DNA of 64,000 nucleotides. Source: Diphasiastrum complanatum (Eukaryota; Streptophyta; Lycopodiopsida; Lycopodiales; Lycopodiaceae). The stretch is from assembly GCA_029204225.1 (NCBI GenBank), contig CM055111.1, positions 5,219,403 through 5,283,402 on the forward strand. Reading direction: 5' to 3'. A program made the position numbers and the translations under genes. The notes beneath the pieces were generated by a model, which saw only the letters and a program-made list of their open reading frames with translations, was not told the origin of the DNA and searched no databases. Of the stretch, positions 13,114 through 25,295 are shown one piece after another (within the stretch, counting starts at the first letter, position 1; each line of letters begins with the position of its first letter).

Positions 13114-14281
13114 TGTTGATAGATCCCCTGCTCCAGAGGATCTGTTGGTTTCTTGCCTTCTTTACTTCTTGCTTACAGCTTTAACGGCTTGGTATTCTTC
13201 TTGTCAACAGAAACTGTGGGCACTTCTTGAGATTATCTTTCTTGTTTAAAGGCCCATAATAGGCAGAAGGGAATATATTGACGTTGTAGTATTATGTCAT
13301 GCCTGTCAGAGAACAACTCAGGGTCGTTCTCTTTTGAGCGCACTTACATTCAAACAAAGATGTAAGCCATGGACATTCATTTATAGATCAGCATGCAGCC
13401 CAAATGAACAAATTTCAATAGATTCTACAGCTACCTACTCTGAAAACGAACTGAATCAAATCCTACAATATACTAACACTGAACTACACTTGCATTAATT
13501 GACAAAACAAGGAACAAGAACTAATCTACAGCATTTTAGAAGTCCAGGAATCAAGAAACCAACCAGTCTTTTGATTCTTGGACATCCCAAGAACATCAAG
13601 AACTAGAATGTTGGAGGATATGCAAGATTTACACCACATTTCTAGCATATTTAGTTTACCTGAATGTTGGCTCCTACATTAATCCACAAACAAGAAAAGA
13701 AGACTAATCCACTCTAGGAAAGCAGCAAAGCTAATCCACTCTACAATCCACAACCACACACAAAGGAGAGAAGGGCAAGATCATAGGGGCATCACTCAAG
13801 AAAACCATCATGATCAAGGAGCTCAATGGATGCATCTAACTCATGGAGACTCTTCTCATTTTAGCATAGAGTTGATACAATTCACAAAAGCCTCCTCTAC
13901 TCAAAGAGGGAGTCTCTTAAATAAGCAAGAGAGCTCCTTAGGTGGCATCCTAGTGGAATTTCCACATTTCACAAATTACAAGTGGAATAATGCTCTCCAC
14001 TAGAGGTCACCATTAAAGGGTGGCTCACTCTACTTTCTTTAAGAGGGGTCTACTTACATTTATTACATTTGCTTAGAAATACTAGTTCCTACATGGTCAT
14101 TCCATCTTTCGGGATTCATCACAAGTCTTACACAGTTCTTGCTTGTCATTCCTAACTAGCATTCCTCGGCTCTCAGTCTTCATCCGTCTCGCCTTCTCAG
14201 ACACCTCCTCGGTCTAAGGTGAGAGGTACTTTTGAGTTGCTCTCTCCGAGTATCTTGGGGATTCGTCAGAATCATCCAACA
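13114..14281 (-). repeat. LTR, left copy (3' LTR in element orientation)
   Basis: Begins TGTTGG at 14281 and ends CAACA at 13114 on the minus strand. It is closely similar to 20003-21179 along its whole length, with scattered substitutions and small indels, so the copies are not recent. Confidence 0.85.
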
Positions 14282-16639
14282 TCATCCCACCCCTAATGTG
14301 TTGCAGGACCCACTGCAACTCATATTGGATGATGTCACTCCGCTTCTGCATTGGCATCTCCAATCATCACTTGGAAAAGCATAGATCCTCGTTCGCTTGC
14401 ATAAAACCAAGTGATTATTGTTGCCGATCTTTATCAAAAACTGTTTTCTCAACTTGCTGCAATTTAACCAGAATGTCTTATTGCTGCAATTGGTTGACAT
14501 TTCTCAAAATTTGGGGAGCTCCCAGTAGCTTCACAACTTGCATACTCGAGTGCTTCCGGCGTGTCTTCTTTCTTACCACTTGTATTTGCCATTGACGGTT
14601 TCATCTCTGGTTTCTTGGCAGATACTAACTTCTGGGAGGTCATGCCAAATATTCATCAATTGTCTTGGCACTCCTTGTGTCCTCCATTCTGCTTTGGGTG
14701 TTTCCTCAGTTTTTATCCCAGTTGAAGTCCTAGTCTCAAGGAAAACCTTTGATCGACAGGTTGCACAGATCTTGGTTATCAGTCTTCAAGGGGTGGACTC
14801 ATCAATGAATTGGGGGTAGGAACAGATTTGGACGGATGGGTTGGTGAAGGTAGGAAAATATTATGAAGGGATTGATAGATCTACAGTTGCAGCCTTGGAC
14901 CCTTGCAATGCCGAGCTTAGACCACCACTTGCTGGGTGAGGAGCTCGCTTTATTTTGCAGGTTCACGGTTGTCTTCATCTTTAATTTTCTGTAGATCTTT
15001 CTTTCGATCCGTTACTTTTGAATCTCTTTGGGCTTCATAAGAGGGGATTCAACTATCATTGCTCTAGACAGTCTCTCTTGATCAAGATTGATCTGACTCA
15101 TCTGTTGCGTAAGCTTTGTCTTTCCTCCTCAGCTTCTTTTCTTAGTTTATTATGTCTTCTAGCTGCTTCACCTGCTTCTTAGATCTTCGTTTGGTTGACC
15201 AACCATTGTAGGTGGTAGTTAGTCTCCGCAAAACACTTGCAATAATCTATCAGCTGCTTCGGTAACACTATCAAAAACTGGGAATTTCTCAGAAGAACAG
15301 TGAAATGATAATTAACAAACAGGTGGAAGGTAGGGTGGAGGTGGTGACATCGGTAGATGGTGTGAATGATAGGCATGAGAATGGGCGCAGAAGTATGACA
15401 AGAGGCCGGTTGAAAGAGACTGATTTCCCAATGCTTGTGTTTCTCTTTTCTGAAGGATCTTCATCGTGACTGGGGTACTTCTTCTGATTGAGTCTCTTTG
15501 AATTGCCCATCTGTCTTCTTAGCCTTGTCTTTTTCATATTTGACTTGTGACCTTGGCTATCGATCTTGCTGATATTGTTGCTGGCAATGTGACTGCTCCA
15601 GTGGATCCAAGCAGATCCACTCTCCCCCCCCCCCCCACCCCCCCCCAAAAAAATCTGTTGGTGGGGATGTGGTTGCTTGTAACTGTTCATGCTCAGGATT
15701 GGATTGGCGTGTGGAACACGTAGTGAAAACACATTGAACATGTGACTGGACTAGAGATTGAACAAATTTTAACTAAATTTGTTTCAATCTTGTTGTAGTT
15801 GACTCGAAAATGAATATGATGATGAGATGCAGGAGTCAACTCTAGTGTGAGATGTACTTTTCAAATTCGCAGTATGCTCAAAGATTGTAAACTCTATGCA
15901 AGGTGAGTTGAAGATTGACAGATGAATGAAAATGTGTGCTGGAGATGCTCTACAGAAGACTCTTGTGCAATAGCTATTTCCCATGCAAAAATAAATCACA
16001 CAAAATAGGTGAAGAGAAACAAGGAAATAAACAAACGGTACAGAGAGCGAAAACTGTACAGCACTTGTCGAACAAAAGTTGCATTCATCAACATTGAGAA
16101 TGTACCTTGATAGTTGCAATATTCCAGTGTTTGTAGAGTAAGGAGATTTACTCTCACATGCCCTTGTCAGAACAAGGCAAGGTCTGTGACACTAAAATCT
16201 ACCATCATTGATAGCAGATGTTGTAAGATATAGCTTGAGATGCAGGTATGGCTAAGGTACTATGTCCTGAAGACCTTTCGAAACAAGAGATTCAGAACCA
16301 ATCTCTATCTGGATTTCCGAATCCTAGATTTATTGTGTATTGGCACATTGGAAATCTTATCAACATGTGGAAAGACAAATAGATGTGAGGGGTAAAAAAT
16401 TGTCAATTCCTTGTGGAGGTTGCTCTTGGTTGGACATTGTAGCAGATGACGAAATATTGATTTCATTTTCTTTCGACAAGGACTCATTTCATGTTGTCTT
16501 TTTGCATTATTGGGCTATTGTATTGTGCGGTAATGTAGAAGTTAGCAGGGAACTTCTCACTTGAGCAGCAGGTTTAACTGCTGGTTGCGATGGGGCTTGT
16601 GTTCTTGTCATTAGAATCCTATTGCGATTCATAACTAGC

Positions 16640-17909
16640 GTGACGGGCAGGTACGATCTGAGTTGGTTGTTTTGGACAGTCTTAAAAACTGTGTTTTCTG
16701 ATACAGAAGGGACACTTAGCATGGTATTTGGTCTTGACTGTACAATTAACCATGAAGTGGCCGGTTTCACCACAGATGAAACATCTGGCATGCAATGGCC
16801 CTTGTATAACCATTAGCCATCTTGTATGGCTAATGGTTCTGGACTTTCAAATGGATATTTGGGATAAGTCAAGGAATGTCTAGACTATGCTGGTTGTTCT
16901 TCATATTGTTGAACTGTATGTGCTTGGATAGGCTGATATGAAGGACAATCATCAACATGATGTGTAGCCCGGCAGTGTGGGCACCATGTTGGTTTTCGTC
17001 TATAAGGTACTTGTGCAGGGTTTGGCTGACCAGGCATACTGCTTTGGATAGACTTCAGGGTGCTTTCAAACTCATTGGTGAGTTTCTCCATCTGTAGTTG
17101 ATGTTGCTTATTAAGCAATTCCAACTGGGATTTCCAAATCTGATTTCGGGTATCCTCGATCGGCGTCGACTCATGGACAGGAGCAGGTGGTGCTCGCCTT
17201 TCCCTGGATTCGTCAACATCTGATCCTTCATCTTCTTCCTTGATTGGCATCAGACATAGCTAATTTTAGGCTCATATATTCATCATTGGATTTAAGCTCG
17301 CGTCTAATCCATCTTGGCAGGCCGACTAAGAACCAGATGATTAGCATCTGTTCGGAGGGTTGTTCTTGTACTTGATTTTTGAGGCATTTGAAACGCTCAA
17401 CATAGTCTCGTACGCATTCGTCTTGTGTCATTTTGATGTTACTCAATTTGACAAAAGGGCTTTCGATCAAGCGAAAGGGTTTAAAACGCTTGATAAAGGA
17501 CTCTTTTAAGATTGACCAGTCTGTTTTTTCGTCACGATCAAGGTTAAAAAAACCAATCACGTGCTTTAGCGGTCATGGTCATCAGAAACAGTTGGACCAT
17601 AGCATCGGGGGATGTTTCGCCATATACATCACATGCATTTTCAAAGATTTGCAAAAATCTTTGAGGGTCCAAACTACCGTCAAATTTTGGTAGATCTAGC
17701 TTGGGTGTACATCTCTCATGATGATCATTGTGGGTAGCAGAAGCACCGTTAAGGTTGGTTCTGACCTGGGAGGGGTCAGCACCATAAAATGTGGTCGTGC
17801 ATTCATGGGTAGAGCGTTGTGTTAGTCTCGTTGGCAGGCAGATCGTTCGCAAGCAGGTCGTGTTCTGGACAGAGTGTTTGCTTGTAGGTTGGAACTCAAT
17901 TGCGATCAA
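16640..17909 (-). pseudogene. Retrotransposon gag with zinc knuckles
   Basis: Minus-strand gag in several frames. 17909-17544 gives the gag N-terminal half (KLDLPKFDGSLDPQRFLQIFENACD, ending at AKARDWFF). 17560-17228 continues the gag core (FIKRFKPF, RDYVERFKCLKNQ, FLVGLP). 17250-16885 is a charged linker and a CPHC-type knuckle, and near 16760-16720 lies a clean CCHC knuckle CFICGETGHFMVNC. The frames overlap but are shifted, so the protein is broken. Upstream is a long repetitive leader (18380-19760), and downstream there is no protease or pol. The gag core is of the Ty3/gypsy Retrotrans_gag type. Confidence 0.8.
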
Positions 17910-18379
17910 GGTCGTGTGCTATGGGTGGAGGCGGTTTCGACGGCTACCTACGGTTTACGGTGCAGTTGGTTTGATTGTGGTCCCTAGGATTCAATGCAGT
18001 TCCCAGGGGTCAATGCGGTTACTATGATTCAAGGACGGAGGCAGTTGGTGGGGGGGTGTTTGCGATAGTTGGTGTGTGGGTATTTGCGGTTGCTATTGGT
18101 GAATACGATAGCTGGGATGCGGTTGAATGCGATAGAATGGCGGATGTGGCCTGTTTGCGATGTAATACGGTTGGATACGATTAAATGGCGGATAGTTGTG
18201 AAAGGTGGTCTACTTGCGATTGAAGGGCGGGCTGTTGCGGTGCGAATGAATGGAGTGATGAGCGGGTCTGGGTGTGGATGATTGTGGTTTGGTGCGGTTG
18301 AATATGATAGTGGGAGGCGAGTTGTATTTGGTCTGGCTGAGATTGTGAGGGACACCTTTGGTCAAGATTGGAACCAGAA

Positions 18380-18660
18380 TCTTCGGTCGAGATTAGATAT
18401 AGTCTGTCGGTTGAGATTTGAGACAGGCCGTCGGTTGAGAATTGAGATAGACTGTCGGTTGAGATTTGATAGTGGCCGTTGGTTGAGATTTCACAGTGGT
18501 CGTCGGTTGAGATTTGACAGTGGCCGTCGGTTGAGATTTAACGGTGGCCATCGGTTGAGATTTGACAGTGGCCGTCGGTTGAGATTTAACACAGGGCCGT
18601 CGGTTGAGATTTGACAGTGGCTGAGATTTAACAGTGGCCGTCAATTGAGATTTGACAGAT
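18380..18660. repeat. 24-bp minisatellite
   Basis: About ten degenerate 24-bp units built on GGTTGAGATTT followed by a GTGGCCGTC-like half. Since 24 is a multiple of three, the minus strand reads as an eight-residue repeat close to TATVKSQP. It lies in the leader of the gag-only LTR element, upstream of gag. Whether it is ever translated is unknown. Confidence 0.9.
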
Positions 18661-18739
18661 TTGGTGCCGGTTGAGATTTGAGAGATGGGCTTCGGCTTTG
18701 GTTGAGATTGGACACTGAGGGGACGTAAGGAGCGTGAAG

Positions 18740-19340
18740 GTCTATCTGGGAGGAATACGGGGTTATGGTTGTATGCGGTCGTGATGGGATGGAATTTGGT
18801 CGTGATGGCCTAGGGCGGGCATGACGGTTGAAGAGTGGGTTGTTTGCGATGGAATGTGGTTGTGGTGATGGAATGCGGTGGAATGCAGGGTGGTCGTTCA
18901 AGGGTGGATTGTGGTGGAATGGGAGGTGACCGTTCAAGGGTGAATTACGGTGGAATGCGGGGTGACCGTTCAAGGGCGAATTGCGGTGGAATGTGAAAGG
19001 CGGTCTGTTTGCGGCTCTATGTAGAGGCAGTTTGAAGGTGAGTTGTGTGTGGATGAATGCGGCTGTGTGCGACGGAAGGCAGTCACGACGGTGTATGCGG
19101 ATGGTGTGATGGAATGCGGATGAAGTGTGATTGCGATGGTTGCGATGGTTGTGACCTTCTATGGAATGCGATGGTTGCGACGGGTGATTGGGGATGGAGG
19201 TGGAAGGTGATCTGGTTGCGATGGAAGGCATTTGTTGCGATGGGATGTTGCTGGTGAATTGGTTGCGGAGGTGGTCCATTTGTCCATTTGCAATAGAGTG
19301 CGGCTGTGACAGGTGATTGCGGATGAAGGTGGAGGTGGTC
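18740..19340. repeat. Degenerate TGCGATGG/GGAATGCGG-rich leader
   Basis: Many loosely spaced copies of words such as GGAATGCGGTGG, TTGCGATGG and GTTCAAGGG (for example 18895, 18928, 18968). The minus strand is open for 212 codons (18641-19279) but the product is only His/Pro/Ser/Arg-rich repeats, so I treat it as repeat expansion in the retroelement leader. Confidence 0.65.
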
Positions 19341-19359
19341 CGTTTCGATGGTGAGGAAC

Positions 19360-19760
19360 CCCTTGGGTTGAGATTTGAACGAGTGCTCTGGTGAAAAATT
19401 GAGCTATGGGCTCCGGTTGAGGTTTAGCATAGTGCGTCGGTTGAGATCTCACACTTGTTGTCGGTTGACATTGGCTGTCGGTTGAGAATTTATAGATGGG
19501 CGTCGCTTGAGGTGGGAGGCATCATGTCGATTGAGATCTGACAGATTAGCGCCGGTTGAGATGGGAGGCAGTGCGTCGGTTGAGATCTGATAGATTGGTC
19601 TCCGGTTGAGATTTAACTGATGGGCGTCGATTGAGATGGGAGGTAGCGCGTCGGTTGAGATCTGACAGATTGGGCTCCAGTTGAGATTTAATAGTATGGC
19701 CTTCGGCTGAAATGTAAGCTTGGCCTCCAGTTGAGATGTAAGCGTGAGGGACGGGAGGAG
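19360..19760. repeat. CGGTTGAGAT-type minisatellite, second block
   Basis: A dozen copies of (C/T)GGTTGAGAT in longer, irregular units (about 30-60 bp), related to the 24-bp block at 18380-18660. Located between that block and the primer-binding site of the element. Confidence 0.8.
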
Positions 19761-19984
19761 CTTGAGCTTGGAGTTGAAGGAAATCCAGGTCTGTTTTTGC
19801 GTTTGCTAACAATGGATTTGCGAGTCTATCAACCCGTGGATTTGGGAAATGAGATAGCCATTGATGTGGCTCTGTCCAGTTTGTAGAAACTCAGAGTTGT
19901 GAAAAGATTTTGGGAGTTTGTTTGCAGGAATCTGAGCGTGGACATTGTTGCAGTTCTTATGGATTTAGAATGCATTGGAGTTCA

Positions 19985-20002
19985 AGTGGCAACTGTGTCA
20001 AA
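19985..20002 (-). other. Decayed primer-binding site next to the right LTR
   Basis: Directly adjoining the LTR end (CAACA at 20003), the minus strand reads TTTGACACAGTTGCC. This matches the GGCGCCGTTGCC primer-binding site of many plant gypsy elements except at three positions that look like CpG-type transitions. It sets the orientation of the element as minus. Confidence 0.5.
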
Positions 20003-21179
20003 TGTTGACAGATCCCTTGCTCCAGAGGATCTGTTGGTTTCTTGCTTTCTTTACTTCTTGCTTACAGCATTAACGGCTTGGTATTCTGCCTGTCAACAGA
20101 GACTGTGGGCACTTCTTGAGATTATCTTTCTTGTTTAAAGGCCCAGATTAGGTAGAAGGGATTATATTGACGTTATAGTATTATGTCTTGCCTGTCAGAG
20201 GACAACTCAGGGTTGTTCTCTCTTGAACGCACTTACATTCAAACAAAGATGCAAGCCATGGACATTCATTGACAGATCAGCATGCAGCCCAAATGAACAT
20301 TCAATAGATTCTACAACTACCTACTCTGAAAACGAACTGAATCAGATTCTACAATATACTAACACTGAGCTACACTTGCATTAATTGACAAAACAAGGAA
20401 CAAGAACTAATCTACAGCATTTTAGAAGTCCAAGAATCAAGAAACCAACCAGTCTTTTGATTCTTGGACATCCCAAGAACATCAAGAACTAGAATGTTGG
20501 AGGATACGCAAGATTTACACCACATTTCTAGCATATTTAGTTTACCTGAATGATGGCTCCTACATTAATCCCCAAACAAGAAAATAAGACTAATTCACTC
20601 TAGGAAAGCAGCAAATCTAATCCACTCTACAATCCACAACCACACACAAAGGAGGAAAGGGCAAGATCATAGGGGCATCACTCAAGAAAACCATCATGAT
20701 CAAGGAGCTCAATGGATGCATCTAACTCGTGGAGGCTCTTCTCATTTCAGCATGGAGTTGATACAATTCACAAAAGTCTCCTCTACTCAAAGAGGGAGTC
20801 TCTTAAATAAGCAAGAGATCTCCTTAGGTGGCATCATAGTGGAATTTCCACATTTCACAAATTACAAGTGGAATAATGCTCTCCACTAGAGGTCACCATC
20901 AAAGGTGGCTCACTCTGCTTTCTTTAAGAGGGGTCTACTTATATTTATTACATTTGCTTAGAAATACTAGTTCCTACATGGTCATTCCATCTTTTGAAAT
21001 TCACCACGAGGCTTACACAGTTCTTGCTTGTCATTCCTAACTAGCATTTCTCGGCTCTCATACTTGGCTCTCAGTCTTCATTCATCTCGTCTTCTCAAAG
21101 ACCTCCTCGGTCTAAGGTGAGAGGTACTCTTGAGTTGCTCTCTCCGAGTATCTTGGGGATTCATCAGAATCAGCCAACA
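20003..21179 (-). repeat. LTR, right copy (5' LTR in element orientation)
   Basis: Whole-length direct repeat of 13114-14281 with the same TGTTGG start (21179) and CAACA end (20003). It is followed on the minus strand by the primer-binding site at 20002-19985. Confidence 0.85.
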
Positions 21180-22701
21180 TCATCCCACCCCTAATGTGTT
21201 GCAGGACCCACTGCAACTCATATTGGACGATGTTGCTCTGCTTCCGCATTGGCGTCTCCGATCATCACTTGGAAAAGCATAGATCCTCGTTCGCTTACAT
21301 AAAACCAAGTGTTTATTGTTGTCGGTCTTTATCAAAAATTGTTTTCGCAACTTGCCACAATTTAACCAGAATGTCTTATTGCTGCAATTGGTTGACATTT
21401 TTCAAAATTTGGGGAGCTCCCAATAGCTTCACAACTTGCATACTCAAGTGCTTCCCGCGTGTCTTCTTTCTTACCACTTGTATCTGCCATTGACGGTTTC
21501 ATCTCTGGTTTCTTGGCAGGTACTAACTTCTGGGAGGTCATGCCAGATATTCATCAATTGTCTTGGCACTCCTTGTGTCCTCCATTATGCTTTGGATATT
21601 TCCTCAGTTCTTCTCCCAGGTGAAGTCCTAGTCTCAAGGAAAACCTTTGATCGGCAGGTTGCACAGATCTTGGTTATCAATCTTCAAGGGGTGGACTCAT
21701 CAACAATTTGGTGGTAGGAATAGATTTGGATGGATGGTTTGGTGAAGGTAGGGAAATATTATGAAGGAATTGATAGTTCTATAGTTGCAGCCTTGGACCC
21801 TTGCAATGCCGAGCTTCGACGACCACTTGCTGGGTGAGGAGCTTGCTTTATTTTTGCAGGTTCACAGTTGTCTTCATCTTTCATTTTCTGCAGCTCTTTC
21901 TTTCGATCCGTTACTTTTGGATCTCTTTGGGCTTCATAAGAGGGAATTTAACTATCATTGCTCTAGACAGTCTCTCTTTATCAAGATTGATCTGACTCAT
22001 CTGTTGCTTAAGTTTTGTCCTTTCCTCCTCAGCTTCTTTGCTTAATTTATTATGTCTTCTAGTTGCTTCGCCTGCTTCTTAGATCTTCGTTTGGTTGACC
22101 AACCATTGTAGGTGGCAGTTAGTCTCCGCAAAACACTTGCAATAATCTATCAGCTGCTTCGGTAAGACTATCAAAAATTGGGAATTTCTCAGAAGAACAG
22201 TGAAATGATAATTAACAAACAGGTGGAAGGTAGGGTGGAGGTGGTGACATCGGTAGATGGTGTGAATGATAGGCATGAGAATGGGCGTAGAAGTATGACA
22301 AGAGGCCGGTTGAAAGAAACTGATTTTCCAATGCTTGTGTTTCCCTTTTCTGAAGGATCTTCGTTGTGACTGGGGTACTTCTTCTGATTGAATCTAATTG
22401 AATCGCCCATCTGTCTTCTTAGCCTTGTCTTTTTCATATTTGACTTGTGACCTTGGCTGTCGATCTTGTTGATATTGTTGTTGGCAATGTGACTGCTCCA
22501 GTGGATCCAAGCAGATCCACTCTCTCCCCCCCCCCCCCCCCCCCCCCCCCAAAAAAAATCTGTTGGTGGGGATGTGGTTGCTTGTAACTGCTCATGCTCA
22601 GGATTGGATCGGCATGTGGAACACGTAGTGAAAACACATTGAACATGTGACTGGACTAGAGATTGAACAAATTTTAACTAAATTTGTTTCAATCTTGTTG
22701 T
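21180..22701 (-). repeat. Partial internal region of a second tandem element
   Basis: Repeats 14282-15796 closely, including the polypurine tract, the GTGACTGCTCCAGTGGATCC segment and a poly-C tract (22525-22550; 15621-15645 in the other copy). It stops at 22701 after CTTGTTGT, where copia-related DNA begins. The equivalent sequence in the left copy continues into the internal region, so this copy is truncated. Confidence 0.8.
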
Positions 22702-22963
22702 CCGCCACATAGTCTTTTGATCGGTGTAACCTAAGTCTATTTCCTAGAGTTATGCCAAGTAGGTACATGGCTGGTCAAAATCTCACCACAATTTTAGGTG
22801 TAGATCCTATAATCTAGGAATCACTACCAAATGGACTTGACCAACTCTCTAAATTGGAACTAGCCTCTACTAGGAGTGGGTTGCCACGTGGCATCTTGGC
22901 CTTACATGTGTGGAACCCAATTATACACAATATTTACAATGTTCTACATGGCTTGATTTGGTG

Positions 22964-23467
22964 ATAGCATTGATGGCATAGAGAAAACCAAGAAAGATCT
23001 ATCTGTAAATCTTTAGAGTTTAAGATGGTAGATCTTGGTCAACTTCACTTCATATTGGGCATAGAAGTACTTAGAGGTTCAGATTTCATCTTCATTACTC
23101 AATCTAAATATTCTCAAAGTTTTCTCAATAGATTTAAGATGCAAGATTGTAAACATGTAGAAACACCAGTGGAAGAAGATGTAAAAGTGCTCAATAAAGG
23201 TGATGAAAGATCTTTCATGGACATCACTCTTTATAGGGAACTTATAGGCTCATTAATGTGGATTACCATTACTAGACCTAATTTATGCTTTAGTGTGTGT
23301 AGGCTAAGTCAATATGTGCAAGATCCATTGGTCATACATTGGAAAACTGCAAAAAGGATCTTGAGATACCTCTCGGGCACTCTAGATCATGGAATTATCT
23401 ATAGAGGGAATGGAATTCATTTGCATGCATTTAGTGACTCGAATTTTGCAGGTGATAAGAGGGATCA
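22964..23467 (+). pseudogene. Ty1/copia reverse transcriptase/RNase H, 5' part
   Basis: Encodes the end of copia RT and the start of RNase H. Landmarks in order are DLGQLHFILGIEV, QSKYSQSFLNRFKM, then YRELIGSLMWITITRPNLCFSVCRLSQY, KRILRYLSGT and FSDSNFAGD. The catalytic RT box lies upstream and is absent, and a stop lies just upstream near 23010. The frame is cut at 23467 by a CACTA transposon and resumes in the same frame at 29615. Downstream of that are the remaining RNase H and the 3' end of the element. Confidence 0.9.
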
Positions 23468-24396
23468 CACTACAAGAATTGCCGCAATTTTCGACGGGAT
23501 TTTCGACGTGAAATCACATTTTAATTTTTTTTTGAATCGATGCGGGCGTCGAAAAATGCGTCACTATAAGGTTGTCGGAATCCTTCGCATTTAAAATCCG
23601 TCCGAATCCGAGCCCAAAATCGGCAACCAGCCAGTAAAAAAGAACCGGAGAACATGCCACATGGACGTCGGATTCTGACGGCCCGGCCACGTGGACATCG
23701 AATTCCGACGTCCATGTGAAAAAAAAAACAAAAAAAAAAATCTCTTTTTTTTTCCCTGCCACGTGGACATCGAAATCCGTCATGCACGTAGAAAAAAATG
23801 AAATTTTTTTTTTTCTTGTCACATGGATGTCACTTTTTTTTTTTGCCATGTGGACATCGGATTCCGACATCCACATGGCCGGACCGTCGAAATTTGATGT
23901 CCACGTGACAAAAAGAAAACCGTGGCAAAAACCAAACATACTCCAATCGACAAGAATTCGAAGTGCATACGAAAGATAAATGATTACGAAAAATGACATA
24001 GATGAAATGAACTGAAAATAAATAAAGCCATACCTATTTCTGAGTGCATATGATGGCTCACTCATCTAGCAACGATGGTAGGCCAGCTCTCCAAATATCT
24101 TGCAAGGAAAACTGGGTTCTAACTCACAGAGCAGAGATAATCAAGGACCCCATAGCAGTTATGGACTCGGCTCATTACATTTGCCGCGTCCATTTACATT
24201 TACATTACTTTATGCATAAGCAGGCCTTGGGCCCTTTTTTATTCATTAGTGACACTTAGACTATATGGTTGGCCTTTGGCCTTATTATTCATTATTAGGC
24301 CATTTGGACATATTACTGGAGAGTGGGGGCCTTCTTGGAGGGCGCACTATTTTTCCTCCCAGTTGGGCCCTAGCCACCGGAAGCTTCCTTTTAGAG

Positions 24397-24599
24397 CTTC
24401 CTCTTGGCTATAAGTAGGAAAACTGTGTCATTTGATATTCAGCTGATGATATCGATCTCTCTCTTTAGTCTCCTTAATCTCTCTCTTTCCTGCTTTCTAG
24501 GGTTAAGTCTTGCTTATGTGCTGCTTTCATAGCTTAAGTCTTGCTTATATGATGCTTTCATAGCTTAGCTTTAGATCAGTTGTGGCTTTATTCGTAACT
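24397..24599 (+). repeat. 5' LTR (shared R/U5 part)
   Basis: Near-identical to 28493-28695 apart from a few substitutions, including internal repeats of CATAGCTTAAGTCTTGCTTA. The U3 part is likely the TT/CC-rich sequence just upstream, which has no counterpart at the right end. Confidence 0.8.
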
Positions 24600-25295
24600 T
24601 GGTATCAGAGCACTTTCCTTATTGCTGAATTTCAGATCTGATCTTTTGCTTGGGTGCCCATTTTCCTTGCTAATTTTTCTCTCTTTGCTGAGGGCTTTTG
24701 TCTCTTTGCTTCAGCAACATTCAGCACAGTTTGGAGGAGGACCAGCTCCCATCATTTTCCTCGGCGGAGCTTTAGTAGATAGTTAGCGGAAGTACTTCCG
24801 CTAAATTTGGCGGCCAAAAAAAAATCTTTTTTTTTTTGGGCAGATTATTTTCGGCGCCCAAGTTTCAACCCTCCATCACCCATTTCCAGCTTGTTTGCAG
24901 GCTCTCCAGTGCCCAATTCCCTCGTCTCTTTCGTCCGTTCCTCCTTCCATTTTCAGCCCGCTTTTCACTTTTGTTGGCAGGATGTCCAGGCACTTCATAC
25001 CTGTCACTTTCGTCCGTTTTTGTCTCCGTTTGCAGCCATTTTTCACACCTTGTTTGCAGGTTGTCCATCGCCCATCCTCAACCAAATTTTATAAAATTCC
25101 GACTCCATTTGATATTCCAATTTGTCACTTGCCTCTTGGTTGTCCAACGCATTTTCACAGCCTTCATTTTCACTTTTTTCATTTGCTGATTGTTGTCCTT
25201 TCTTAGTTGTGATAATAGTGGTTTTAATAGACTAATTTGGGGTGACGACAAGAGTCCGCTCTCTCAAGTTTTCGTCTATTCCTTCCACTATCATT

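Larger units (their letters stand above)
13114..22701 (-). mobile_element. Tandem gag-only LTR element (LTR-internal-LTR-partial internal)
   Basis: Two direct repeats of about 1.17 kb (13114-14281 and 20003-21179) are LTRs on the minus strand, starting TGTTGG and ending CAACA. Each is preceded by the same polypurine tract AGGGGTGGGATGA (14282-14294 and 21180-21192). The internal region 14282-20002 codes only for a decayed gag; no RT, RNase H or integrase motif was found. The sequence upstream of the right LTR (21180-22701) repeats 14282-15796, so a second element shares this LTR and is truncated at 22701. This fits unequal recombination between related copies. The gag-only content resembles the class called TR-GAG elements. 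Confidence 0.8.

Noticed and set aside
14282-14819. Paired open frames repeated at 21180-21717
   Set aside because: They lie at the same position of duplicated retroelement internal DNA, show no domain, and overlap on both strands.
18380-18660. Regular short repeats resembling a CRISPR array
   Set aside because: Units are contiguous 24-bp tandem repeats without unique spacers, in a plant retroelement leader.
18641-19279. 212-codon minus-strand frame
   Set aside because: His/Pro/Ser/Arg-rich product of degenerate repeats in the retroelement leader; no homology recognised.
24600-24611. TGGTATCAGAGC as part of a tRNA gene
   Set aside because: Here and at 2631, 12319 and 63801 the word sits directly beside an LTR end, as a primer-binding site does.
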